Of a stretch of DNA of 64,000 bases, positions 1-12,700 are shown in pieces. Within the stretch, counting starts at the first letter, position 1, and each line of letters opens with the position of its first letter. The stretch comes from Pieris napi (Eukaryota > Arthropoda > Insecta > Lepidoptera > Pieridae), in the NCBI RefSeq assembly GCF_905475465.1, contig NC_062259.1:13340501-13404500 (forward strand). Direction: 5' to 3'. The position numbers were made by a program, and so were the translations under genes. The notes under the pieces were generated by a model. The model was given only the letters and a program-made list of their open reading frames with translations. It searched no databases and had not been told where the DNA came from.

Positions 1-529
1 CCGGTCCTGCAGTATTTTCGTTTATTTGTTACTAGTAGACTCGGCCAAGCGTTGCTGTGGCTAAGGTTTTTGTTATATTACATAGTAGTAGACTATTCAA
101 CAGAAACGGCAGGAGAACACCAATCCACCATGCTTTTTTGGTGGTTATGCCATTAAATTGTAGCTCGAATAAAGAGCCTTTTCTAGCGGTGGTATTTTAA
201 TAAAAAAATTTAATAAAAGGACGCTTATTGTGACGTAACTATAAAAGATAGAGACATGCTGTCGAGATTTTTTTTATAGATGTGATGTGATGTAGTGATG
301 TGTCCTAAAAAATTGTAATAGATCATTTTGTTCTATCATTAATAGTTTTCGCAGCGCACACGCTTGAAGTAAGTTTTTTGTTTATTTTTTTACACCTTGG
401 GTTAGATTATTCAAATTTTAGTAGGCATCACTAATTTTTTGAAAATGAAACATAGCCTATGTCACTCGGGAATAGTGGAGCCTATTCATATCAAACAAAC
501 AAAAAATTAAACCTTTCCTCTTTATAATC

Positions 530-1074
530 TATATACATATATAAAAGAAAGTCGTGTTTGTTACAACACTTATAACTCGAGAACGGCTGGACCGGCTGCC
601 ATGGTTTTTGATTTGTTGGATTTGTTTTTGTCCCGAATAGCAGAATAAGCAATAAAATGTCGGATAAGTTATCGAATAACAATAAATAAATTAATTAATT
701 TTACGAATGCAAAAACCATATGGTGCCATCTGTTGACAAAACTACGCATCATTTTACGTCGAATTCGTGTCAGTTCAAGAAATTCCGATCTTGAGGTGAA
801 TGAGGAGATGCATAACCATGCTTTGATCCTGATCAAAAGATGTTGGATATCAGAAAGTGCTTAACATGCAGTATCGCCATATTGACACTAGAGAGAAGAT
901 GCCTAATCTGCCATTCTTCTTTCGCAATGGCAAGCAATAAAACATTTCTGTATTAGCAAAAGAGTTGTATTAATGTAATACTTAACATTAATGAAATCCT
1001 AAAATAAGTTAAATTAAAGTAACAACGATATTATAAGGTTGTAGGGCGGAACGAAGTTAGCCAGGTCAGCTAGT
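530..1074 (+). repeat. Helitron-like or unclassified interspersed repeat
   Basis: Begins with an A/T run and AAAGAAAGTCGTG, followed by ATAACTCGAGAACGGCTGG, and ends GAAGTTAGCCAGGTCAGCTAGT. This head and tail are, from memory, common in lepidopteran genomes. The CTAG end fits the CTRR 3' end of Helitrons, but no terminal hairpin was seen and no coding sequence remains. Related copies lie at 49973-50347 and, inverted, at 38694-39062. Confidence 0.5.
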
Positions 1075-1302
1075 ATTAGTATAGATAACAAATCTTTTCA
1101 TTAACTATACAAAGTATAGGCAAGAAACTAAATAAATTTATAAGATAACTTCGAAGAATCAGTCTATAGTTAAACACTGATGTGATTCATTTGTTATTAC
1201 ATCTTGTTTGAATGAATATATTACATTGTAGATAAATGAAATTCTAACAAATAGTAACAGAACGTTTGGAAAAATAAATTAAACTTGTGGTACTACTGTC
1301 GC

Positions 1303-1423
1303 GTCGCCATCTTTTGCCAATATTTAGAATCCGCAGAAAATGGTACCAATTACCATAAAGGTTTTAAGCACCAAGTGAAATGAGATTTGGACACGTGGTT
1401 ATTGTCGACCAAAAGATGGCGAC
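1303..1423. repeat. Short inverted repeat, possible MITE remnant
   Basis: A perfect 14-bp inverted repeat, GTCGCCATCTTTTG at 1303-1316 and its complement at 1410-1423, brackets 93 bp of unrecognised sequence. It could be a small foldback element. Confidence 0.35.
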
Positions 1424-2059
1424 TCATCCACAAAGAGTGAATTTAACAGAGAAGATGTGAAGGCAAAACCCGAGTTATTCCTACTAATATCGCTATGGTA
1501 GTGAAACAGTAAAAAAATTACAAACATCTAAAGTAGTTTATAGGATCAAATTAAGCAAATAGATTTTAGTTTTCGAATTGAAATACATATCACATAAATA
1601 ATTTCCTGAATATTTATTTATTTCGGAATCCTACACGTATAAATAATATATGAGAAAGGCAATTTGAGCAAACTAACAGACACGGATATACCAACTGAGT
1701 TATAAATTATCATGTTATTAAGTACATATATGTAAGTAATTATACAGTTTGCCGCACACGGCACGTGCTGTAATATCAATAATTTCATAATCGCTATAGA
1801 CTCTAGAAAATATTCTACCTTTGCCCGATAACTATAATGAAGTTTTTAACAGAATTTGGGATAAGGAAGCATGAAGTACAGCTCTTTACGTTAAAAGTTT
1901 TCCAAACTAAGCGTAACGTTAAATATTGTAAAAGCTGCAAAACTTGCAACATCTCTCATAAATGTACTTGGATAAAGCTACTATGGTACTGGCTTCGACA
2001 TCTGTGATGCGTGTGATGTGATCACACATGTGTGATGATGAAGCCATCTTCTCCTCAAT

Positions 2060-2800
2060 TACGTCTGGAACATTACAGTTAGCTTCAAAGAAGCAAAAGT
2101 AGAATGTGCGAAAAATACAAGAGTTATGGATACTAGACCAATTGTAGGAATTGAATCTGGATGATACAACTATTTCTTGCAATCACCATGGATTCAAAAC
2201 TTCAGTGGTCCCCTCATATTAAAGGATTGGCGAAGAGATTTAGTTCTGCAGCTTACGCGGTTAAAAAAAATCGATGTCGATACAGCTAGACTTGTTTATT
2301 TTAGTCACAGCTTATTGACTTATTATTATATTATATTGGCTTATTATTATGCTGGTGATGTCGAAACTATTTTCATCTTGCAGAAGAGGGCTATTCGGGC
2401 AATCTATAATTTAAAATGTAGGGAATCTCTGAGAGATAAATTTAAGGAAATTAACATACTTACCTTTACCTTGCAATATATTTATGAAAATATTATGTAC
2501 GAGTATGTGTACAAAAATAGTGATAAGTTTACTTGAATAAAACATACGCACAATGTTAATACTCGGAACAAACGCAGGTTGCAATTTCCCCGTACTAAAC
2601 TATCTAAAGTTGTAACTCTTTTTTGGTAAAAGGGATACTTTTCTTTAATAAAATCCCAGAGGTTGTTTATCTCTGCCTATTAATAAATGTAAGAAATGTA
2701 TTAAAGAAAAGCTGTGTATAATAATATAATATAAATTAATGACGTGGAATAAGCGATACCTGTATCTTATATTCCATAAAAACACATACTTTATTTTATT
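2060..2800 (+). mobile_element. Non-LTR retrotransposon (Jockey/CR1-type) 3' fragment, decayed
   Basis: Reads, across frameshifts, as the C-terminal part of a LINE reverse transcriptase: FLAITMDSKLQWSPHI, then VDTARLVYFS, then ETIFILQKRAIRAIYNLKCR, RESLRDKFKEINIL and LQYIYENIMY. The longest open piece is 2177-2536. The 3' tail has GACGTGGAATAAGCGATACC and CTGTATCTTATATTCCATA near 2741-2780. The same tail recurs at 25143-25285 (inverted) and 45340-45500. The copy is 5' truncated, frameshifted and inactive. Confidence 0.75.
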
Positions 2801-3024
2801 TTTTGTAGTACTGAGTAACTTGTAAGTATATACATACTCGTATAAATGACATCATAGAGGTAATGTTTCAGTCAAAACAACAGCAAAAAAGTCCGCATCA
2901 AATAATATGCTCACGGTCGGAATCATAACAAATAACACAAGTTAGCTTGTAGTGAATATTCTTCAACTTTATGTGTATTGATCCTCTTTGCACAAGGAAA
3001 GTGGTCTCGTATTTATAATGGCTC

Positions 3025-3038
3025 GTTGCCATGGACAC
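3025..3038 (+). promoter_or_regulatory. X-box-like motif (candidate RFX site)
   Basis: GTTGCCATGGACAC has a perfect first half-site (GTTGCC), a 2-bp spacer and an imperfect second half of the RFX X-box consensus found upstream of many ciliary genes. It lies about 650 bp before the first supported dynein exon. A chance match is quite possible. Confidence 0.25.
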
Positions 3039-3685
3039 CAATACATCAAAAAAGAGGTTGAGAGCAGGGCTTTTTACGAAACAATTATTTTGATAATTTG
3101 ATAAAGCAGAAATGGTATAAAAATGCAACGTAAGCCATCGACATTGCCCGCAATAGAAACGTTGCAGCGAAATGTGCGTAAAGTCCCGACCACGTACAGC
3201 AGGTAAATGGTCCATTTAGGTGAACAGAACTTTAGTTATGTGTTTCTTTCATAGGCTCAGGTAATACTTATATTCATAGTGTAAGTTTATATTGATTAGG
3301 AGGCCTTCATTCTGAAAAATATTTTTAAAATTAATTATTATATTATTTTCTTTATAAAACTGCTCTTATCAGTAAGATCACCTATTTATATCATTTGTCT
3401 TCATTTACTTTTACTTGCAACGCAACATCGCAACAAGTTGTTGCATTGCAAGTACAGTGTTTGCTATTTATACATAATTTTAACTAAAAATTCTTTTAAC
3501 AAAGTACGTGTTAAATATATGCACGAAACATTATACAAAAATCTTCCTAGAGCTTACGAAAACCTGTATTTGCCCAATGAGGCTAGAGAAAAACACGTTA
3601 CAAAATATTTATTGCTTTCAAGGGGACGGCTTCTGTGATTTTTTAATTGCCTTTTATTGTATCTATCATACACAAATTGTTACAG

Positions 3686-3770
3686 AAAACCTAGAGATCT
3701 TACTTTTCACTACCCGCATAAAAAGCTCTTAGAGAAAATAGAACATGTTGCAAAAGACCCAGAACCGTTG
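3686..3770 (+). CDS. DNAH6: DNAH6-like exon 1 (tentative, N-terminal tail)
   Basis: Reads KPRDLTFHYPHKKLLEKIEH to EPL between TTACAG and GTAAGT. It ends in phase 0, which suits the next exon, and starts needing two bases from an upstream exon that I could not identify. Support is codon-like sequence and splice sites only. Confidence 0.45.
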
Positions 3771-6700
3771 GTAAGTATTTTAAACGTGACAAAAAGAAAG
3801 GTAGGAAATTGTAAACGCATTGAGAAAATGAAGACACAAACAATTGTAATAATATACTCTTATTATTCGACCTATGTTCAAGAGTTTCTTGTCAATTATC
3901 AGATCGTGTTCTCTAACAGCCACCTGTTTTACATTCGGCGAAGCGATCATGTGCATGATTCTATACTTATGTATCATGTGTCACTTTATCAGACTGTTTA
4001 TGTAAAAAGATGCCTATCCGAACGAATAAGCAATAACGAATTGAAACGGATATGGGATCGTTAATTAAGGCTTACTTAAAAAATTTTTTTTTTATTTTGA
4101 CTGAATATAATATACAAGAATGATTTAATACGATCAAATTCTATCAGCTGTAGGTACATAACGAAAGGAATATTTATTCCAGACTGGTTTTTCTTTTGCC
4201 CAAGAAGAGAGGTTTAGAAAAGAAAGAAAACACGCTAAATTGCAATTAGAACCAATTAAGTTGGATGATGGTAAGTCAATCATAACCGTCAGAAAAGTAT
4301 CGTAGGCGAATTCAATAAAAGGCGGGTCTAAATTTAGCATTTGTAATTTATCGGTATACTTAAGACGCATTTTTTCCCGACAATCACAATTTCGAGAACA
4401 GATTTATAACACACCATTGAAACCTAGCCTAGCATACGAGTATTATGGAGTATAGTACCGAATTTTTATTTTGACATTAGCATTCAGAAGGAATCTTGCA
4501 TTATATGTGTTCCTAATAGGTATGGTTGATTAACTGTCTACTGTAACGGAATTCAATATGGGACAGAAACATATTTGCGTGTGTTTCACTGACCAGCGCT
4601 CTGATATAAATATATATTTATAGGGAAAGAAAAAAGGAAGAAAATTAAGATTCAAGAATCTCGCAGTGATTCGGATGTGGGTAAGGCGCAAATGACCACT
4701 GACCCTCTCAAGATCAAACCTGTGGTAGCTTCACAGACCGAAGTGATTGAACAGATTCGCAGCAATCTGGATTTAGGATTCCTCTATATGATTTATGCTG
4801 TTCACCCGCAAAATGTGTACTTCACACCGTATTATCTCAAGTATGTTTTCAACGAACATCAAATAATATTTTACGAATCAATTTTGAATCGCATTTCTGC
4901 TTCACTACTATAAATTATTAGAAACAAAGTAACTAAGCAGCATTACAACCTAGGAAAATGTAAAATATTATGGAATCTATACTAATAATTGGCCGCCGCC
5001 TTGTGCCCTATTGTTTTTTTGTCTTATTTCAGAGTGGTACCTTATGACGAGATAGATAGAAAGAACTACTTAACTATAAGTCCCTGTGGTGTGACTCACT
5101 TCACGAATGAGATGGTATTTACAAAATTACCCGACTGGGAACAAGAGTATACAATATTCGTGTCACTTACTGACGTAAGAATTTATATGTTAAGTAGCGT
5201 AGCACGTATGCAATGTATGATTATATGTATATTCATTTTTCAGCAGGCTTATCCCGTAGCATTTATCAGTTTTATGCCTACGTGATATACCAACTTACGA
5301 TATATCTACGCTAAATTAAACCTAGGTGTACCAATTGAAAGAATTAAATTAAAATCGACACTTATAGACTTGAGGTGATCCAGCCAAATATTGACTCACA
5401 ACAAAACCGCACCTTAGTTTTGTTTTTTGGTCACCGGCGTTCATTCTTACAACCTTTTGATGCTTAGCAAGTAAAACACTCATTAAATCTACAACACACA
5501 TTTTGATATATTAGGAAACCAGAATTTTTAGTTTAATTAAATCTTAGATTAAGAATATTATCTTTATGTAAGAATATTGAGCCCTCTGAATCGAAATATT
5601 GTTTACTAGTTAGACGAATAAATAAAGTATTTTTTTAATAAGTTTTATTAACAACGGTGTGAAGGCATATGAAGGGTAAAAATAGTTTTCGAGTTATTAA
5701 AGACGTAGGCAGTTAGACTACATCTTGTTTCTTATTGGAATTGTAATTATAATAGGTATTATTTAATGCGTCTACGTGGAATGGGTTAGGTAGCCTTAGT
5801 CATCTTTGATTCTTAGTTTGATGAAATGTGAATTCGACAGATAAAATTTTTCCGAAATTATCGGTACTGGAAAGCATTTTATGTGTGGCAGAAATCGATA
5901 TTGTTCAGGAAGTATAGCAAAACACGAAAGAAGATTGCTAAGAAGTTATTTATACTCACTCCAGTGTTGGGAAAAGCACTATTAAGTATGCAGTCTATGT
6001 GCTGCGACATGTATATGAAAAGCTTTGCGGATGTGTCGAGAGATATGGACACAGCTTTTTTTTACTTCATTGAAGTGCAGGTGAATTGATTGATTGAAAA
6101 ATAGTTTATCTATACTGGAAATCTAATAAATGCGTGCGCGTGTTATTGGTTTAATGTATTATTTGCATTTATTATTTTAGAATAGTCAGCTTATTTTGCT
6201 GTTGTGTGTTGATCTTGATACAATTTATTTATTGGTCACTACTCACGGTACACTACTCATTTTCTAAATTAGCGTGTAATTTTCTAGATGAAGCGAGTTG
6301 AGTTCATACGTGAAAAATTAAGAGAGTTCCGCGCGATTGTATTGGATCTGATTATCGCAGCATGTCACGCAGCACTATACCAACAAGGGTTTATCTATGA
6401 CGATAGGAACATACCTCCTTTTCAGATAATACGCGGAAAGCCAACAGGAGGCATGTCATATACGGAAAAGGCTAATAAAAGGAACTATTGTGAGAGATTG
6501 GCGTGGTGAGTTCTAGTTATAATGTTATAAGGCCGAGGCGGTCACGGCCGTTAATCTCTACGGCTCTAACTATTTACGAATGAGATATTATTCATAGAGA
6601 CAGAAGCGCTTTCATTATTCTAATACTTTATATCGATGATGAAAATCTCCGACAGGAGAATTATCCGTTATGAGCTCAGTATCAAGTGAGTTCAGGAGTG

Positions 6701-9700
6701 TTCTTACACTATCAACTGCATAACTTTGAGTCAGAGACTTATTTTTAGTATCAAGTAGTCAAGGTGATCGGATTTTTGTACAAATAAAACTTAAACAGTG
6801 ATCGTTCAACTGAAATAAAAAAAAAATCACCATTGATCATCTGAAAAACGAAGTTATTAAATTTGTAAGTACAGTCAAAACTGTTTACGACGACATCGTT
6901 TAGAACAACATACCGGTTATATTGACCAAAATCAAAGGTCCCGGCTGCATTCTATTGTATTAGGTTCTTAATAACAAGGTCATCGGCTGTTACCACTATC
7001 GGTTTTAACGACCAAATATGAGTAGCCCCTTCGATGTCGTTATAACAGATTTTGACTGTAGATTTTTCAAAAATTGTCGAGCTAAATTCGGTGGCGGGTG
7101 TTCTAGGGATGTTAACACATTTGTGTTAAATGAAACTCTTTATTTGAAGCTGGGTGCCAACCGGCTTTAATCGTTTTATACATGAGCTTATTACTAACAT
7201 AAAATTAGGGGTAGTGGGGTTGCGACGCTGGATAAACCAAAAACCAACATGTCTTATTTAATGGTTCCTTAATCTAATGAATACTTTAAGTGTAGTCGAC
7301 CTTCACGGACATTCTCGGAGACACGTTTAATAACATTTTCCTCATATTACAATTTATGAGAAAAACTTTGTGTGAAAAACTAAACGGTCTATTTTGGCTT
7401 CAAGTGTGCCATAATTGCTAACATTTTTTTGCGCTTCTAATTAACTAATATATACATAACTTAACTATTGTTAGGTTAGGTTAATGTAATTGAAGTTATA
7501 TTTTGGATTAAATATTTTTAACTAGAAAATTATTTAGAAACAGAGAGACAAAAACGTGGTTACTTTGCTATAGATTTAACTATTTTATTACAGTTTCATA
7601 AAGCTAATGGATTATATGACAAATTATATGTTGTATCGCCTCACAAAGAGATCAAATGCTATGATGGCCGATATGCTTCGTATTCATGTCCAATTTCAAC
7701 CCTCTATTGAGCTGCTTGAGAGCACTGAAGTGGATGAGGTCTTAGAGGATTGGCCGAGGCAGATTGATACTTGCAAGGTATAAAGCTTATATTCTGATAT
7801 CCGATATTCTACTAAGTTGCCATTTTTTTGATTAATCGAAGTCATTAATTAGTAATTAAGAGCGGGTCTAAAGCTAGGAAAATATATGATTTCAACCCGT
7901 GCTTCTCCATCCGCCCGCTTTAGTGACAAATGCAATCACGACTGACTGAAATAAACGTATGCTTTTTTTTATGGATGTAACAGGAGGCAAATGAGCAGGA
8001 GGCTTACCTGATGTTATGTGACCCCGCCGCCCATGGACACTCACATAGAGGCTAGCAAGTGCATAGAAGGCTAGCAAGTGCGTTGCTGGTATTTTAAGAA
8101 TTGGTACGTTCCTTTCTTGAAGGACCCTTCAAGAAATCGAATTGGTTCGGAAATATTACAGCGGGCAGCTGGTTCCACATAGTGGTGCGCGAAAAAAAAA
8201 TGCCTTAATAAACGCTCAGTTGTGGAACGACGGATGTCGATGTGATACGTATTTTATTTTGTGTTCTGCCTTCACGTCCGATGATGAAACTCAGCTGCAC
8301 GTACTAGACCGAACAACTCCTCTGAACTCTCCATGGTAAATGCAGTAGAAGATGTAGGTCAAGACGCTCGGAAAGTGACTGGTCGTCGACGATTCGAATC
8401 TATCTTCGTTGAATACGGTTAAGCGGAGCTCCCGCCCAGAGGTGAATGTGGGGCCGAATTCGCGCTTTATAAAGTTGCAAGCGGTGGCCCAAGGATGATA
8501 AAGCTTTTCGAATTGCACGGTGCCGGAATATAGCTCTATATTACTAACATATGACAATGTGCGTCAAGCATTTGCTAAAGCAAAGTCGTGAAAGGACCTT
8601 CCCGCGTGATCGGTGGTTTCAGAGCCGAGCCAGTCGACATGATTGGCGTTGCAATTGCCAAGTAGAACGATTTCAGCGGTCGGAACCTTTTCAGCAGGAA
8701 ATCTGTACCGTTTGGATGTGCTCGATGAGGTTTCATCATTTCCGCTCTGGGACCTATACGCGTAAAATCGCGGATGGGCATCGCAGTCTACGCGCAGCCA
8801 GAGGTTAGATGGGTCCGTTCCTTCAAGAGTCCCGAGGCAACGAGAAAAGACATCCTCTCTTACGTACCTACACGCAAACTTCCGCCTGCGGCACAAATGA
8901 ATATTCCAAATTGTAGCCCGGGTAAGAGAGGTAGGAAGTATTAGCCGGGGAGGATATCTGAGTCTCGATAAGAAAGAGCAAGGCCGGCTTCGTAGGCTCT
9001 AGATGATAGTGGACAGCGTGGATGTAGAAGTTAGATGAGCCTGTATCGTCAGGTGTTTCGCGGAACAAAAATTAAGTACACGCCAAATGCATTTTATTTT
9101 AATAACTTGTAAAATATAGGCAATATTTTATAAAATGTCTACATGTGAGCTCTCGGCCTAACTAATATGCTGTAATTCAATAAATTTTTGACTCCATAAT
9201 ACTTGCATTTTTAATTAAAGTCAACCATTGAAATTATAGTGAAGGATCAATACATATTTATTGTTTTTAATTCAAACATCACACACTGAGATCGAATCAA
9301 ATCTATGTTGAGTGATTTTGGTTATAGCCCGCTCTTAAGAATATATTTACATATTCATTACTATTTTATAATTTAAAGTTATAGAGTACAATACCCATGG
9401 TACCTTGTGGTTGATTGATAAAAAAATTTGAAACACGTGAAAGTTATTGTGCGAGCATAAAGTAGTAACTAAATGTTCTTCGCAGTGGGCGCTGTTTCAA
9501 GTTGATGCTTATGTTAAGCCTTCGGGAAAGATAGAGCTGAATCCAAGTGAAAAAGTTATATCCTCCTACATGGAGAAAATCACGGACTACTGGGAGGAGT
9601 ACGTCCGTACATTTCACAACTTCCTCAACGAAGAAACGTTACAGATATTCGTTCAACCAACTATCATGGGAAAACAGGTTGAATGGTCGGCGGGACAGTC

Positions 9701-12700
9701 GCCAAACCTATATTTCTTGATGCACCAAGACAAGAAAATGCTAGCAGACCTCAATTTTATACCGCAATGTATTAGAGATGGATTTGATGCTGTATGGATA
9801 TTCCTGAAGCGAATGAACAAGTTTATGAATAGTTTTAGAGAAGCAAATGAAATAGATGTGAATATAATAAGACAGGAAAGGAATGTAGAAGTGTTCAAGA
9901 AGTTGTGTGATAAGTTTGTTAAGCAGATGGAAGAGATCGAGGACGTAGTTAGCTACCAACCACTTGGGTTGATTTTCTTGTGCCTGTGCCCATTCCAAGA
10001 ACTGTTTAGGCCACAACCGAGGAGGCTTTTTGATGTGGTACAGACTACGACGCCTGAGTAAGTCGTTGAAATATAATTCTTAGTATTTATTGGCTCTTGG
10101 CTATTAATTATGGATAAGAGTAAAAATTGTACATTCTGTGCGAATAGAAAACACAAATAACCAATTAATGTCGTGTTACAGATTAGCTAAATTTAATTTA
10201 TGAAAGTAAGACAATAAATACAAAATAAATATTAAGTTCACTGCTATCACCGAACTGCAATACTCAACGTTACAATGAGACTTGATATTTTATATTTGAG
10301 TACGAGTAGTTTATTATATTTTCCTTAAGTACACAAAATCCATTTCTGAACGGAAGCATAAATATTATACAACAATATTAGAGCAAGATCCCAAGGCCGC
10401 CAGACGTCACGTATTTTCTGACGGATGAAATGTGGACGATTGGGTAGTGTTAGTATGTACTATGATCGTATGCCTACCTGCTAGCTTGGTCAAACGGCCA
10501 ATTTCCAGGTATCAGGTAATCAAGGTACACAAAAACATTACTTACTTCACGTAAATTCTCATGGCTGATTTTTTAATATGTTTTCGAGTGTAGAATAGTT
10601 AAAAATAAATTGTCAATACTCCCAGACACTTTCCGTCGGCCATATTGCTTAACAGACGCTTTAAGGGTCTAAAAATAATTAGTCAACTTCACGTAAATTC
10701 TGACGCTCCATTTTTATATATGTACATCCGACAACTATTTTAAAAGCTTTGACAAGAAGACAGACCGATCCAAGGGGCCAATCATCCTCTAAACTAAATT
10801 TTAATATCTCTATGAGTGGGAGAGCATTATCTACGCGCATGAGACTGAGTGAGACCGACTGCGCTGTTAAAGCCATGAAAATTACTTGAACAGATATTTT
10901 ATAATTTTTAGAACTTTTGTTGACAAGTAAATTATAGCAACAAAAATAAGAAAAAATTGACACATAATAAATAATACTAAAGTTAGCCGACATTTTTTTT
11001 TTTTTTCAATTTATTAATTAGAACTAAACAATATTTTTTTAAAATACCACTTATATTTAAATAGCAGCAATTTTTTTAATTAATTATTTATTGGAAATTT
11101 GGAAACAAAGTGGAAAAATATTAATTCTTCAATATTTCTTAACAGTGGCTTTTAATCTTCATTTTCATCATCAACAAATATCAATCTTGAAATTGAATAT
11201 CTAAATCGTGATCGTCATCATCAGCATTATCCTTATTTTCTTCCTCTGTAAAAAACAAGTTAAACAATGAAGGTCTGAAAAAACTAAAAAGATACAAATA
11301 ATATGAGAAACGAAAATAATTTACCTGATTGTTCTTCCAGCGACTCACTGACAAAACCCGGTAATTGATCTCCATCGAACCAATGAAAATCATATTTACC
11401 ATCTTGTAGTGTCCAGCCATTGTTTTCGGGGTTGAAAATATTTATCATCTTCATACTTGCATTGTTCCAAAGCTAGCCCGTCGAAACTGTTGCCAAAGCT
11501 CACTTTTACAAGGTGGTAAGTTACTGGCATCGAAGTTTCTTAAATTCTTTCGATTGAATTCTTCATTTATAGCAGATACCATGTATGTAAATGATAAACA
11601 ACTGTAGTCTGGCAGCATCTACATCAATTATTCCAGGAACGTTGTAAACATCACAGATAAATTTTTGTATTATGTTGAATACACGTTCTTCTTCATCTAC
11701 ATCACCAACAAAATCCAACGTACCAAAACGGTGAAATGCTTGTTGGTACTCTTCATGTTTCTTCAAAATATTAAACGGCTTTTGCTTGCCCTTTTTGAAT
11801 AATAATAATTTTTCAAGTAATTTTCATGGCTTTAACAGCGCAGTCGGTCTTACTCAGTCTCATGCGCGTAGATAATGCTCTCCCACTCATAGAGATATTA
11901 AAATTTAGTTTAGAGGATGTTTGGCCCCTTGGATCGGTCTGTCTTCTTGTCAAAGCTTTTAAAATAGTTGTGGGATGAACATATATAAAAATGGAGCGTC
12001 AGAATTTACGTGAAGTTGACTAATTATTTTGCGACCCTTAAAGCGTCTGTTAAGCAATATGGCCGACGGAAAGTGTCTGGGAGTATTGACAATTTATTTT
12101 TAACTATACACTCGACAACATATATAAAAATCAGCCATGAGAATTTACGTGAAGTAAGTAATGTTTTTGTGTACCTTGATTACCTGATACCTGGAAATTG
12201 GCCGTTTGACCAAGCTAGCAGGTAGGCATACGATCATAGTACATACTAACACTACCCAATCGTCCACATTTCATCCGTCAGAAAATACGTGACGTCTGGC
12301 GGCCCTGGGATCTTGGACCATATGTGTCAATCCTTTTTGATTACTGATATTATTCTACATTTTAAAAATCGAATCGGAGATAAATCTCGTCGATTGAAAA
12401 CCATTATTTAAATACAGAACATAGGTTAACCGTATCGACGGGTGAACATAATGTGTGACAGTTACGAAACCCGTGGACATATTTATTATGTTTTTCCGAA
12501 AATTTTCCAACGGTTTAAATAGTTTCTAATGTTTGTAATTATGCTATTTGAGGCGGAGACAAATACAACAAATCAAACACCATGAAAATCAAACAAACCC
12601 GACTTTATTTAGAGAACTAGATATATAGGTAGTAATAATACGCACCCAAAAAGTAATTATTTCATCTGGAATCGAATCATCCTACGCATTGTGTGATACT

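Larger units (their letters stand above)
1..3685. other. Upstream region, no complete gene recognised
   Basis: A+T-rich DNA ahead of the first supported dynein exon. It holds a Helitron-like repeat (530-1074), a small inverted repeat (1303-1423), a LINE fragment (about 2060-2800) and an X-box-like motif (3025-3038). An open stretch at about 3486-3600 (reading KVRVKYMHETLYKNLPRAYENL) could be a 5' exon, but I could not find a donor that fits the phase of the exon at 3686. The promoter and start codon of the dynein gene presumably lie here or further upstream. Confidence 0.6.

Noticed and set aside
2898..3215. 105-codon minus-strand open frame upstream of the gene
   Set aside because: No recognisable domain, no start context and A+T-driven composition; not enough for a gene call.
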